Part shown: positions 50,517-58,995 of the stretch, one piece after another
Layout: each line of letters begins with the position of its first letter
Position numbering within the stretch: the first letter of the stretch is position 1
Assembly: GCF_038066715.1 (NCBI RefSeq)
Contig: NZ_JBBUKT010000004.1
Span: 124,001-188,000 of the forward strand
Length of the DNA stretch: 64,000 nucleotides
Source: Luteolibacter sp. Y139
GTDB lineage: Bacteria > Verrucomicrobiota > Verrucomicrobiia > Verrucomicrobiales > Akkermansiaceae
Direction: 5' to 3'
Position numbers and translations under genes: made by a program
The notes under the pieces: generated by a model
Databases searched by the model: none
What the model saw: only the letters and a program-made list of their open reading frames with translations
What the model was told of the DNA's origin: nothing

Positions 50517-53500
50517 CTATTCGGTGACCTCGATGCTGATGAAGAGAGGCTGGGATACCGGAGCAGGCCATTCCACGGTCGTTTCATAGAGGCCGGTGCC
50601 GGGGTTGAATGACTCGCCTGCCATGGGGACTGGCGACCAGTCGATGAGGTTGGACGAACGCCTTACCTGGTAATGCAGGTCCGCGCCTGCTTTCGGATAG
50701 GCGACGGTGACCATTCCGGTGGAAGTATTCCTGGTCACCAGCGGATAGCGCGCTTGGGTTCCGGACTTGGGAGGCGTGCCGAAGGCGAACTCAAGGAAGT
50801 TCACCACACCGTCCTTGTCGTAGTCATCCTGTGCTCCGCTGTTGGCGGGTTGGCCGGGACCGAAGTTTTCCTGCTGGTAAGCGGCATAGCCGGAAGCGAC
50901 CGGGAAGATCTGCACCGGGGTGAAGGTGGCGTTGATGAGCGAAAACTGGGGAGCGGCGGTGCCCTTCTTGGTCACGACCTCGAAGCGGAGGAGGTTGTCC
51001 CCCGCGTTGAGCGTGATATTGCCAAAGTCAAAGCCGGCGGGGGTGATGCCGAGGGTTTCATCCAGGAGTTTGTTCGGCACATCCGTGCCATTGAGGACCA
51101 GCTTGACGATACCGCGGCCGGGATTCTGCCGGTAGGTGACCATCAGGTTATAAATTCCTGCCTGCTCGGCGGCGATCCTGAGGGTCACGAAATCACCCAC
51201 GGCGTCGAAGGCCCAGATCCGCGCGCCGGAGACGGTGCTGGTGGCTTCACCCGAACTGGCGACTTGGGTGAATTTGCTCCAGTCCAAGGTGGTGGGCCAA
51301 CTGGCCAGCACGGTATCCGCCTGGCGGGTGATGAAGGTGAAGGTCTCCGCGGTGCTCAAGGTCTGGCCGTAGACGTCGGCCACGCTGCCGGGGATCGTCA
51401 GGGTGTAGGAACCTCCGGGCTGCAAGTCGGAGCCGATATTGAAGACGGCCTTGCGGGGAGTGCTGGCGGATGAGTTGTAGGTGAGGGCTGGATTGCCCGC
51501 GCCAGCCAAGGTGACCGCGCCGAGCGTGGCCGGATTCACGCGGCTGTTGAAGGTGACTTCGATGGTATCGAGTCCGGGGTCCACGCCGGTGGCAGCGGTG
51601 GCCGGAGTGGTGCCGGTGATGTCGAAGCCGAAGGGGCCCTGGATGGTGAAAGAGAATTGCCGTGCGGTGCCCACCGTGGAGGTATTGGTCGCATTGGCAA
51701 CGGTGGCCGGTACGTGGATGGTGTAGGTGGCACCGAGCGTCCAATTTCCCACGATGCGATACTCCGCGATCTGCGGCGAGGGGCTGGCGAGATACTGGAG
51801 GGTGAGGCCACCGGGACCGGAGATGGTGACTTCCGTATCGAGCGTGGCCGGGTTGAAAGGTTCGCTGAAGATCACGGCGATCTTGTCCTGATTGACGGAA
51901 ACATTGGTGGCGTTGTTTTCCGGCACGGTGCCGATGGGCGCGAAGTCCTCGGTGGCTTCCAAGAGGCCCTTTTGCAGGGTGGTGGTTTTCGGATAGGCCA
52001 GGACCTGTCCGATCACGGCTCCACCTTCGAAGACGTCGACCAGCCGATAGGAAGCGGACATGTTCTGGACCATGTAATTCCGCTCGCCGCCGGCGGTCTT
52101 GAAGACGGCACTGGTGCCGATGCCAAGATGCTGGTCGGTCTGGATCGTGCCCAGGCCTTGCAGCGAGGTGAGGTAGTTGTAGAAGAACATGTTCGACTCG
52201 GTATCGGTCGCGAAGGACAGGTTGCGGCGGCGGTATTCCGCGATGACCTTGAGGGCGAATTCCGGCTCGGCGAAACCGTCGTAGCAGAGCGCGATGAGCG
52301 GCCAGGAATTGCCGCCGATGTCCTGCATGGACTTGAGCAAGCCGGTGATGCTCGCGGCACTGTCACGCGAGGAATAGTCGGCAGGATCCCAACTGTAGGC
52401 CGCCTTGTAACGGGCCCAGTCGGGGCCGGGTCCACCACCGGCCGTGTGCATGCCGGCGATCCATTGCACGAGGGAGTAGTTGGGAAGATCTGCGGAGTTC
52501 GCGGGTGGGACGAGATGAGGGTTGTCGGCGATGAGAGCGTCCGGTGTCCAGATGGCGGCGGGGAAAGTGACCTGCGCGCCGAAGGTGTCGGTGGCGGGGA
52601 AAGTGACCAGCCACTGGCCGTTCCGGTAGAGCGGGTTGTTGGCGGTTTGCCGGGCGTAGGCGGGATTGAGTTCATAGACCGTCTGGATGGCCCACTTGAT
52701 GCCATAGGTCGGCCAGCCTTCATTGATGGCGACGACGCGCTGGTCCGGATCATCGGCGGTGGGAGCGCTGTACCATTTGTTCCGGCTGTTCTGCATCGAG
52801 GTCCGCAAGGGATTGAGCGAGCCGATGGCATAGTGATCGCCGCGATACTTGAAGAGCGTGTTGAACTGGCCGCGGATGAAGTCTGGATCGCGGGCGAGGA
52901 ACATCATGTGCGGCGCATTGGGGAGCCACTGGATGCCGTAGGTGTGAGCGGGTTCGCCGGAGAAGTAGTTGGCGAAGGAGTTCCCGTTGTCGCTCATGAT
53001 GCCGTTGGTGAAGATCCACGCGGGATGGTCGGGATATTCGGAGGCGTATTTGCCGTAGCGGAACGAGTCCGGCCAGTTGCCATAGCGGAGGTTGCCGACG
53101 GCCGGTTGGCCGTTGCGGTCGAGCGGTTTGGCGGAGAAGGGGCTGCCGTGGTAGTCGCAGTAGTATTCGTAAACGGCGCGGGTCTCGATGGCGTAGCCGA
53201 AGGCGGCGGTGGCCTGGATATCGGCGGCGCGGGGATCGTTTCCGCGCAACACCTCGCCTAACAAAAACATGCCGGCCCATGCCTGGATGGACTCGGAGGA
53301 AGATTCCTGGTTATTGCCACCGCTGCCGCCCGCATAGGAGTGGCCGACCATGGGCTCGAAGGTGCGCATCCAGGGATACTGCATCTGGTTCTGGGCGTTC
53401 CGCATCGTGGTCGGGTGCTCCCAGTTCGCGTAGGCACGAGCGAGCTCCACGGCGATGTCCTTGAACTGATCGCGGAATGCCTCGTCCTCCTGCGCGAGGA

Positions 53501-55625
53501 GCGCGTAGGCGAGCGTGTAGTAGCCGTAGTGGAAATGGACGTCGGTGAAGCCGGCGAGATTGAAATCCGGCACGAAGTTATGGCCGATGATGTGACCCCA
53601 GCGATCGTTGTGGGCGAAGTAGTGGTTCTGCTCGGTGCCGTCGTAAGTGAACCAGTCGGTGAGCGAGGCTTTCAGCTCGGCCTTCAGGTTTTCATAAACG
53701 TCGGTGAGGCCAAGTTCCTTGGCCATGTGCATGGCGCGGCCATGCTTCACGAGGTTCTTGGCGCCGAAATAGGTGTCATCGCAGACGCCGTTGTTGGTGC
53801 GGTCGTAGTCGCGGAGGAGGGTCTCCATGTAGGCGGGATCGAAGCCGTCCGGGAGGTTCCGCACGGTGGGCGTGGCGAAATTCCCGAGGATGCCATTGAA
53901 GCCGTAGTTGATGGTGAAGCCGGTGGAGGCGACCGCTTCGCCGCAGCGCAAGAGGCCACGCGGGGTGGCGTATTCCAGACCTGCCACGAAGCCGAGGTTT
54001 GCCCCGGTGTCCCGGTAGTGCGGTGGCAGCCAGCCCTGGAGAACCTTGTTAGCGCCGGGTTTCAGCGAGGTGATCTGATAGCTCCAGTTCGATTGCACGG
54101 CACCGCCGGTGGGACGGGCCGGATCGTAGGCGTAGGTGACGGTGGTTTTTTCCGGACGGGCGTAGGCATAGGTGTCCAGGGTAGCGAGCTGGTTGGCAGC
54201 AAGCATGGCGCTGACCACGAGGTAATCGGAACCCGCCGTGTCCGGAAGGAAGGCGGTGAGCCTGCGGGTGGTGGAGTCGTAGGCAAAGGAGGTGCCGGCC
54301 GGGGCGTGCAGGCCGTAAAAGCGGCCGGAAACCTCAACGGACAATTTCTCATGGATGCCCAGATCCCCGCTGGAAAGCGTGGTCCCGGCCGCATTCCGGA
54401 TGACGGGGGCGACATCGAAGCTGACGCGGGGGTTCGCATTGGCCAGCTGCACCCAGGCGAAGGGCATGTTGCGGGCGAGCGAGACATCCATGGTCATGTT
54501 CGGATTGATGGAGTCGGTCTTGCGGACCTTTACCATCCAGTCCGACCAATCACGGACGAGGGCGCCGCCGGAGATGAGGCGGGAGCCGGGGCGGGTAACG
54601 GGAGAGAGCGGTTCATTGCTCAACAACATCTGGTCGACCACGATCCAAGCGCCGGTGGAATTATCCACCACGCGGATCCGCAGGCTCTGCCCGGTGCGGC
54701 CGGTGAGGTCGAAGCGCTGCCAGATCAGCGTGGTGGTGTTCGACGTGGGAGTGGTGCCACGCATCTGGCTATCCAGGACCGTGCCGGCGCTGTCGATCAG
54801 CTCGACGCGGAGCTCGGCGGTGTTTGCCTGGCCGCCGATCTGATAGTGAAGGTAGCCACGATCCACCGTGAAGGCGGGGCTGGTGACCATGCCACGGGGC
54901 GTGTTGCTATTGTCCGGGTTGATGTTCTTCGTGATCAGGAAGCGCTCGCCGGAAAAACCCGTGGGATCGAGCCCCGGGGTTTCCGCGACGTTCTTCACGG
55001 GATTGGTAATGAGGACCACGCCGGTGGCACCGGGGATGGTCGAGATCGTCCAACCAGCGGGGAGGCTGGGGCCATTGCCCTCGAAGTCCGAACCGGGGAG
55101 TGGATAGTCGGGCAGGCCGGAAGTATTCGGTTTCTCCAAGGCCTCGACGCGGAGGACGCCTCCCGTGGCGAAGCCGGTGGCAGGAGTGCCGGGTGAAGTG
55201 CTTCCGGGACCGAGGATGTGTTGAAGCTCGATGCCGGCGGCGATGAATTTGGAAGTGATGGGATACTGCCAGAGGGTGCCGCCATCGCCGCTCATGAGGA
55301 CGCTGGTCCACCAGTCGGTGGTGGGTAGGGGGCGGATGGGATTGCCAGCGGGATTGAGATTGTCCGGAGTGACGTAGATCGGCCGGGTGAATGCCTCGCG
55401 GGTGCGGCTCTCGTTGATGTCGTCGGTATCGTCCGCGGGGTTTTCGATCTGCTCGTGGGGCGGGGAGTAAGCGGCCACGGTGGCATTGCCGCCGATATTG
55501 ACGATGGGAGGTGGAGCCGTGTAGCCGGGCGCGGGGTCGGTTTCACCATTCTGTGCCCGGGCAGGAGGCAGAGCAGCGGCACATGCGAGAGCCAGGGCCC
55601 ATGAACGAAATATCCGGGTTTTCAT
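50517..55625 (-). CDS. multi-domain GH81 endo-beta-1,3-glucanase
   Basis: 1702 residues. Signal peptide SWALALACAAALPPARA. GH81 sequence starts at NPIRPLPTTDWWTSVLMSGD (~res 95), is interrupted by an inserted ~165-residue sandwich domain (~175-340), and resumes at DWSDWMVKVRK. Catalytic regions: GFTDVHFHYGYYTLAYALLA (Asp695) and GNNQESSSESIQAW (Glu774 and Glu778), matching the Asp and paired Glu of characterised GH81 enzymes. Next come two bacterial Ig-like domains (VPENNATNVSVNQDKIAVIF, TPATAATGVDPGLDTIEVTF), a CBM6/35-like module (WAFDAVGDFVTLRIAAEQAG) and a verrucomicrobial C-terminal module (DYDKDGVVNFLEFAFG). It should cut laminarin or similar beta-1,3-glucans outside the cell. Confidence 0.93.
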   Translation of the reverse strand: MKTRIFRSWALALACAAALPPARAQNGETDPAPGYTAPPPIVNIGGNATVAAYSPPHEQIENPADDTDDINESRTREAFTRPIYVTPDNLNPAGNPIRPLPTTDWWTSVLMSGDGGTLWQYPITSKFIAAGIELQHILGPGSTSPGTPATGFATGGVLRVEALEKPNTSGLPDYPLPGSDFEGNGPSLPAGWTISTIPGATGVVLITNPVKNVAETPGLDPTGFSGERFLITKNINPDNSNTPRGMVTSPAFTVDRGYLHYQIGGQANTAELRVELIDSAGTVLDSQMRGTTPTSNTTTLIWQRFDLTGRTGQSLRIRVVDNSTGAWIVVDQMLLSNEPLSPVTRPGSRLISGGALVRDWSDWMVKVRKTDSINPNMTMDVSLARNMPFAWVQLANANPRVSFDVAPVIRNAAGTTLSSGDLGIHEKLSVEVSGRFYGLHAPAGTSFAYDSTTRRLTAFLPDTAGSDYLVVSAMLAANQLATLDTYAYARPEKTTVTYAYDPARPTGGAVQSNWSYQITSLKPGANKVLQGWLPPHYRDTGANLGFVAGLEYATPRGLLRCGEAVASTGFTINYGFNGILGNFATPTVRNLPDGFDPAYMETLLRDYDRTNNGVCDDTYFGAKNLVKHGRAMHMAKELGLTDVYENLKAELKASLTDWFTYDGTEQNHYFAHNDRWGHIIGHNFVPDFNLAGFTDVHFHYGYYTLAYALLAQEDEAFRDQFKDIAVELARAYANWEHPTTMRNAQNQMQYPWMRTFEPMVGHSYAGGSGGNNQESSSESIQAWAGMFLLGEVLRGNDPRAADIQATAAFGYAIETRAVYEYYCDYHGSPFSAKPLDRNGQPAVGNLRYGNWPDSFRYGKYASEYPDHPAWIFTNGIMSDNGNSFANYFSGEPAHTYGIQWLPNAPHMMFLARDPDFIRGQFNTLFKYRGDHYAIGSLNPLRTSMQNSRNKWYSAPTADDPDQRVVAINEGWPTYGIKWAIQTVYELNPAYARQTANNPLYRNGQWLVTFPATDTFGAQVTFPAAIWTPDALIADNPHLVPPANSADLPNYSLVQWIAGMHTAGGGPGPDWARYKAAYSWDPADYSSRDSAASITGLLKSMQDIGGNSWPLIALCYDGFAEPEFALKVIAEYRRRNLSFATDTESNMFFYNYLTSLQGLGTIQTDQHLGIGTSAVFKTAGGERNYMVQNMSASYRLVDVFEGGAVIGQVLAYPKTTTLQKGLLEATEDFAPIGTVPENNATNVSVNQDKIAVIFSEPFNPATLDTEVTISGPGGLTLQYLASPSPQIAEYRIVGNWTLGATYTIHVPATVANATNTSTVGTARQFSFTIQGPFGFDITGTTPATAATGVDPGLDTIEVTFNSRVNPATLGAVTLAGAGNPALTYNSSASTPRKAVFNIGSDLQPGGSYTLTIPGSVADVYGQTLSTAETFTFITRQADTVLASWPTTLDWSKFTQVASSGEATSTVSGARIWAFDAVGDFVTLRIAAEQAGIYNLMVTYRQNPGRGIVKLVLNGTDVPNKLLDETLGITPAGFDFGNITLNAGDNLLRFEVVTKKGTAAPQFSLINATFTPVQIFPVASGYAAYQQENFGPGQPANSGAQDDYDKDGVVNFLEFAFGTPPKSGTQARYPLVTRNTSTGMVTVAYPKAGADLHYQVRRSSNLIDWSPVPMAGESFNPGTGLYETTVEWPAPVSQPLFISIEVTE

Positions 55626-55704
55626 GCGTCAGGAGCGTGAAGGATCGGTGGGATGAAGGCGGACCACCAATGCGAAGGGTTTTGAAGTGGAACGGGGATC
55701 GAGT

Positions 55705-55712
55705 TGGAATAA
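55705..55712 (-). promoter_or_regulatory. CGTGTCGG block upstream of the GH81 gene
   Basis: On the minus strand CGTGTCGG lies about 87 nt upstream of the GH81 start, followed by ACTTATTCC. The same 8-mer, extended to CGTGTCGGGG, begins the shared leader blocks of the two PATR genes. Weak evidence by itself. Confidence 0.2.
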
Positions 55713-55862
55713 GTCCGACACGGTATGTAATTTTATGCAACGAAAAACCGTGAAGATGAAGCGTCCCAGGCTTTTAAGGCTTTGATTGCACGTCTGTTAC
55801 CTGTGGAAGATTTACGCGCTTTGAGCCACTGAAGTGCCGCAGTTGCAGACCGACGCTACATT

Positions 55863-55886
55863 GGTGATGCCGGGGCGGGCTTTTTG
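55863..55886 (+). repeat. truncated copy of the 49021 terminator, upstream of menA
   Basis: GGTGATGCCGGGGCGGGC (55863-55880) plus TTTTTG repeats the loop and right arm of the terminator at 49030-49057 with one base and an ATG triplet missing. The left arm (GCCCGTCCC) is absent here, so it cannot form the hairpin. It lies directly upstream of the menA start region. Confidence 0.6.
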
Positions 55887-55922
55887 TTTGCGTGGGGGAG
55901 CGGTGCCGGGCTTGTTCCGGGC

Positions 55923-56798
55923 GTGATCGCGCCGCTGCTGCTCGCCACCCGCCCGAAGACCCTGCCCGCCGCGATCGTGCCGGTGTGGGTGGGCTGCGTG
56001 CTGGCGTGGAAGCTGACGGGAAAGTTCAGCCTGCCGCTGGCGCTTGCGACGGTGGGCGGGGCGGTTTTCATCCAGATCGCCACGAACCTTTTCAACGATG
56101 CGATCGATGCGGCGAAGGGCGCGGATACCGAGCGCCGGCTGGGGCCACAGCGGGTGACGGCGAGCGGCTTGCTTTCGCGAACCGCGGTGATGTCGGCGGC
56201 GGCGGTGTTCCTGGGGCTGGCGATCGCTTGTGGCGTGGTGCTTTACCAAGCGGCGGGCTGGCCGATCCTGGCGATCGGGATTCCCTCTCTCTATCTGGCG
56301 TATGGCTATACCGGCGGGCCGTTCCCGCTGGCGTATCGTGGGATGGGGGAGCTGTTCGTGATCCTTTTCTTCGGCCTCGTGGCGGTGTGCGGCACGGTTT
56401 TCGTCCAGACGTTGGAGTGGCGGAAGGAGGCGCTGCTGCTGGGCGCGCAGGTCGGCCTGCTCTCGGCGGCGTTGATTTCCATCAACAACCTGCGCGATCG
56501 CGAGGAAGACAGTACGACCGGCAAGCGGACCTTTGCGGTGAGATTCGGCTCAAAGCCGGCGCGCGTGATCATCTGGATGGAGATCAAGCTGGCGGCCTTT
56601 CTCGGGCTGGTGTGGCTCGTCTTCGGGCTCCCGTGGCAGGTGCTCGCATCCATCCCGATGCTGAGCCTCGGCATGCGCTTGAGCTGGGGCGCGCTGACGA
56701 TGCCGGAAGACCGCGGCATGAACCGCCTGCTGGCGATGGCGGCGGGGCAGCTGGTGGCCTTCGCAGTGCTATTCCATTTCCTGGCGGTGAAGCTCTAA
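55923..56798 (+). CDS. menA: 1,4-dihydroxy-2-naphthoate polyprenyltransferase MenA
   Basis: 291 residues from GTG 55923 (a TTG at 55884 in frame would add 13). It attaches the prenyl tail to DHNA at the membrane. UbiA-superfamily motifs are complete: ATRPKTLPAAIVPVWVG, the first Asp-rich motif ATNLFNDAIDAAKGAD and the second NNLRDREEDSTTGKRT. Several membrane helices are clear (AVMSAAAVFLGLAIACGVVL, LFVILFFGLVAVCGTVFV, LAAFLGLVWLVFGLPW). It ends 9 bp before menC. Confidence 0.93.
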   Translation: MIAPLLLATRPKTLPAAIVPVWVGCVLAWKLTGKFSLPLALATVGGAVFIQIATNLFNDAIDAAKGADTERRLGPQRVTASGLLSRTAVMSAAAVFLGLAIACGVVLYQAAGWPILAIGIPSLYLAYGYTGGPFPLAYRGMGELFVILFFGLVAVCGTVFVQTLEWRKEALLLGAQVGLLSAALISINNLRDREEDSTTGKRTFAVRFGSKPARVIIWMEIKLAAFLGLVWLVFGLPWQVLASIPMLSLGMRLSWGALTMPEDRGMNRLLAMAAGQLVAFAVLFHFLAVKL

Positions 56799-56807
56799 TC
56801 TCATCTC

Positions 56808-57770
56808 ATGTCCACTCTGCTCTGGTACTGGCACTATCGGCTGAAAAGCCGCCGCGGGCTCAATGCCCGGTCCACTCGTGGTGACATCGAGGGCGTGCTT
56901 TTGAAGGATGCGGAGGGTGGGCACGCTTGCCTCCAGCCGTGGCCGGAGCTCGGTGATCCATCATTGCAGAAATGCCTCAGTGATTTGGCCGGAGCACGGC
57001 GCTGGCCGCTCGTGCGAAGGGCCCTGCGCTGCCTGGAAATGGATGGTGCGGCGCGTTCGATACCGGATGCCTTATTCGAGGATCTGGAGGTTCCGCTGAG
57101 CCATGCGACTCTGGCGACCCGCGATGCCGCGATGGTGGATCAGGCGGTGATGGCCGGGTTTACCACGATCAAGCTGAAGTGCGGCAGGGACTTCCCGGAC
57201 GAACGGAAGTTCATAGCGGTGGCGTCTTCCAAATACCCTGAATTGAAGTGGCGGCTCGATTTCAACGAGACCGGCGATGACGGTGAACTCGCGGAATGGC
57301 TGATGTCGTTGTCGGTGGAAGAAAGGAGTCGCATCGATTTCATTGAAGACCCGTGTCCGTTCTCAGACACGAAGTGGCGCGAGCTTTTCCTGAAGACGCG
57401 TGTGCCGCTGGCGGTGGATCGCGAGGCGGCGCCGCATCGTTCGGAGGCGCAGTATACCGTGATCAAGCCGGCGATTGATGAGCCTTGGCTGTTGGCGGAA
57501 GCGGCGCAGGAATCCGGCCAGCGGGTGGTGGTGACGAGCTACATGGATCATCCGCTGGGGCAGTCTTTCGCGGCGTGGGAAGCGGGGCGGTTGGCGCTGC
57601 AGTTCCCGGGCTTGGTGGGGCTGTGTGGCTTGCAGACGCACCATCTTTTCGAGCCGGACGCCTTTACGGAGGCGCTTGGGCCGTGGAAGCCGGAGTTTCG
57701 TGCGGCGCCGGGGAATGGCCTGGGTTTCGATGACTTGCTCGCGAAGTTGCCATGGAAGCGTCTCTCCTGA
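56808..57770 (+). CDS. menC: o-succinylbenzoate synthase MenC
   Basis: 320 residues, enolase superfamily. It dehydrates SHCHC to o-succinylbenzoate. Active-site pieces: TTIKLKCGRDF (KxK catalytic lysine), WRLDFNETG, DFIEDPCPF and PLAVDREAA (metal-binding Asp, Glu, Asp), YTVIKPAI (second lysine). The C-terminus GLCGLQTHHLFEPDAF is typical of MenC. The frame overlaps menE by 19 bp. Confidence 0.92.
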   Translation: MSTLLWYWHYRLKSRRGLNARSTRGDIEGVLLKDAEGGHACLQPWPELGDPSLQKCLSDLAGARRWPLVRRALRCLEMDGAARSIPDALFEDLEVPLSHATLATRDAAMVDQAVMAGFTTIKLKCGRDFPDERKFIAVASSKYPELKWRLDFNETGDDGELAEWLMSLSVEERSRIDFIEDPCPFSDTKWRELFLKTRVPLAVDREAAPHRSEAQYTVIKPAIDEPWLLAEAAQESGQRVVVTSYMDHPLGQSFAAWEAGRLALQFPGLVGLCGLQTHHLFEPDAFTEALGPWKPEFRAAPGNGLGFDDLLAKLPWKRLS

Positions 57771-58843
57771 CCGGTGCGGGGTTTTGGGAAAGCGACGCCC
57801 CGGTGATGATGGGCGGCGGTCCTGATGCGGACGTGCCGGGGCTGGTGTTCTTTCGCACGTCTGGCAGCACGGGGACACCGAAGTGGATCGGGCTGAGCCG
57901 GCGGTCGCTGCTGGTTTCGGCGGCGGCGGTGAATCGTCATCTGGATGTTTCGGCTTCGAGTTGTTGGGCGCTGGCGTTGCCGGTCGATCATGTTGGCGGC
58001 TTCGGGGTGGCGGCGCGGGTGTTCGAGTCCGGCTGCCGTTTGGTGGAGTTTGGGCGGAAGTGGAATGCTGCGGAGTTCGCGGCGTGGCTAGCGAGTTCCG
58101 GTGGGACTCATCTTTCGCTGGTGCCGACGCAGGTCCATGACCTGGTGGCTGCCGGGCTGCGTGCACCGGAGAGCCTGCGGGCGATCGTTGTCGGTGGTGG
58201 TGCCCTCGCGGAGGCCACGGGTCGGGCGGCGCGGGATCTTGGCTGGCCGGTGCTGGCGAGCTACGGGATGACTGAAACTTGTTCGCAGGTGGCAACGCAG
58301 GGACTTGAACTACTGGATTCGTCGTACCATTCCCTGCCCATTGCGTTGCTCCCGTGCTGGGAGGCGTGCGTGGATGATGATGGGCGGATCCTGCTGAAAG
58401 GTGAGGCCTTGTTCAGTGGCATGCTGGTTTCCGGCGAAGATGGCTGGAAGTACGAGGAACGTCGTAGCGAATGGCACGTGACTTCCGACTCGGGAAGGAT
58501 CGAGGGACGGGATGTTTTCCTCACTGGCCGGGCTGATACGCATGTGAAAATCCTGGGCGAATTGGTCGATCCGGTGGCGGTGGAGACGGAGTTGCTGGCG
58601 CTTTCGTCACGCAGGGATTTCGCGGTCGTCGCGGTGGCCGATGAGAGGGCTGGGAATCGGCTGGTTTTGGTTCATGAAGGCGATGCTGAAGGGCTTTCGG
58701 AAGCCGTTGATGCTTATCATCTCGCTTGCCCCGGGTTCCGGCGCATTTCGGGTTGTCTGGCGGTGGGGCGGATCGCCCGCAGCCCGCTGGGAAAAACCCT
58801 GCGGAAAGAGCTGTCACAGATCGTCGAGAATCGAGCGATTTGA
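57752..58843 (+). CDS. menE: o-succinylbenzoate-CoA ligase MenE
   Basis: 363 residues, somewhat shorter than most MenE because the N-terminal subdomain is reduced. Adenylating-enzyme motifs: FFRTSGSTGTPKWIGLS (P-loop near residue 35), ALPVDHVGGFGVAARVF, VVGGGALAEA, LASYGMTETCSQVA, LTGRADTHVKILGELVDP (hinge) and the C-terminal lysine region SPLGKTLRKEL. Activates OSB for MenB. Start overlaps menC by 19 bp. Confidence 0.9.
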   Translation: MEASLLTGAGFWESDAPVMMGGGPDADVPGLVFFRTSGSTGTPKWIGLSRRSLLVSAAAVNRHLDVSASSCWALALPVDHVGGFGVAARVFESGCRLVEFGRKWNAAEFAAWLASSGGTHLSLVPTQVHDLVAAGLRAPESLRAIVVGGGALAEATGRAARDLGWPVLASYGMTETCSQVATQGLELLDSSYHSLPIALLPCWEACVDDDGRILLKGEALFSGMLVSGEDGWKYEERRSEWHVTSDSGRIEGRDVFLTGRADTHVKILGELVDPVAVETELLALSSRRDFAVVAVADERAGNRLVLVHEGDAEGLSEAVDAYHLACPGFRRISGCLAVGRIARSPLGKTLRKELSQIVENRAI

Positions 58844-58995
58844 AGATTGCCAAGAGCTCGACGGCGGCGAATAGTTCAGGAGTCTTGATTAAAAGACCTC
58901 TCCACTTTTTGCCACCGCGTGGTGGCTTGCCAGAGACCGGTGGCGGACCGGTGCTCAGCCCCTCTTTCTCCGCCCGATCCAAAACCAAACCTGCC

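Noticed and set aside
53340-55196. 618-codon open frame on the plus strand opposite GH81.
   Set aside because: The GH81 frame has signal peptide, catalytic motifs and modules; this one has none and runs antisense.
58911-58926. GCCACC-GCGT-GGTGGC hairpin between menE and the PhoH-type gene.
   Set aside because: Only six pairs and no T run after it on either strand; may be part of a 5' leader, but nothing decides.
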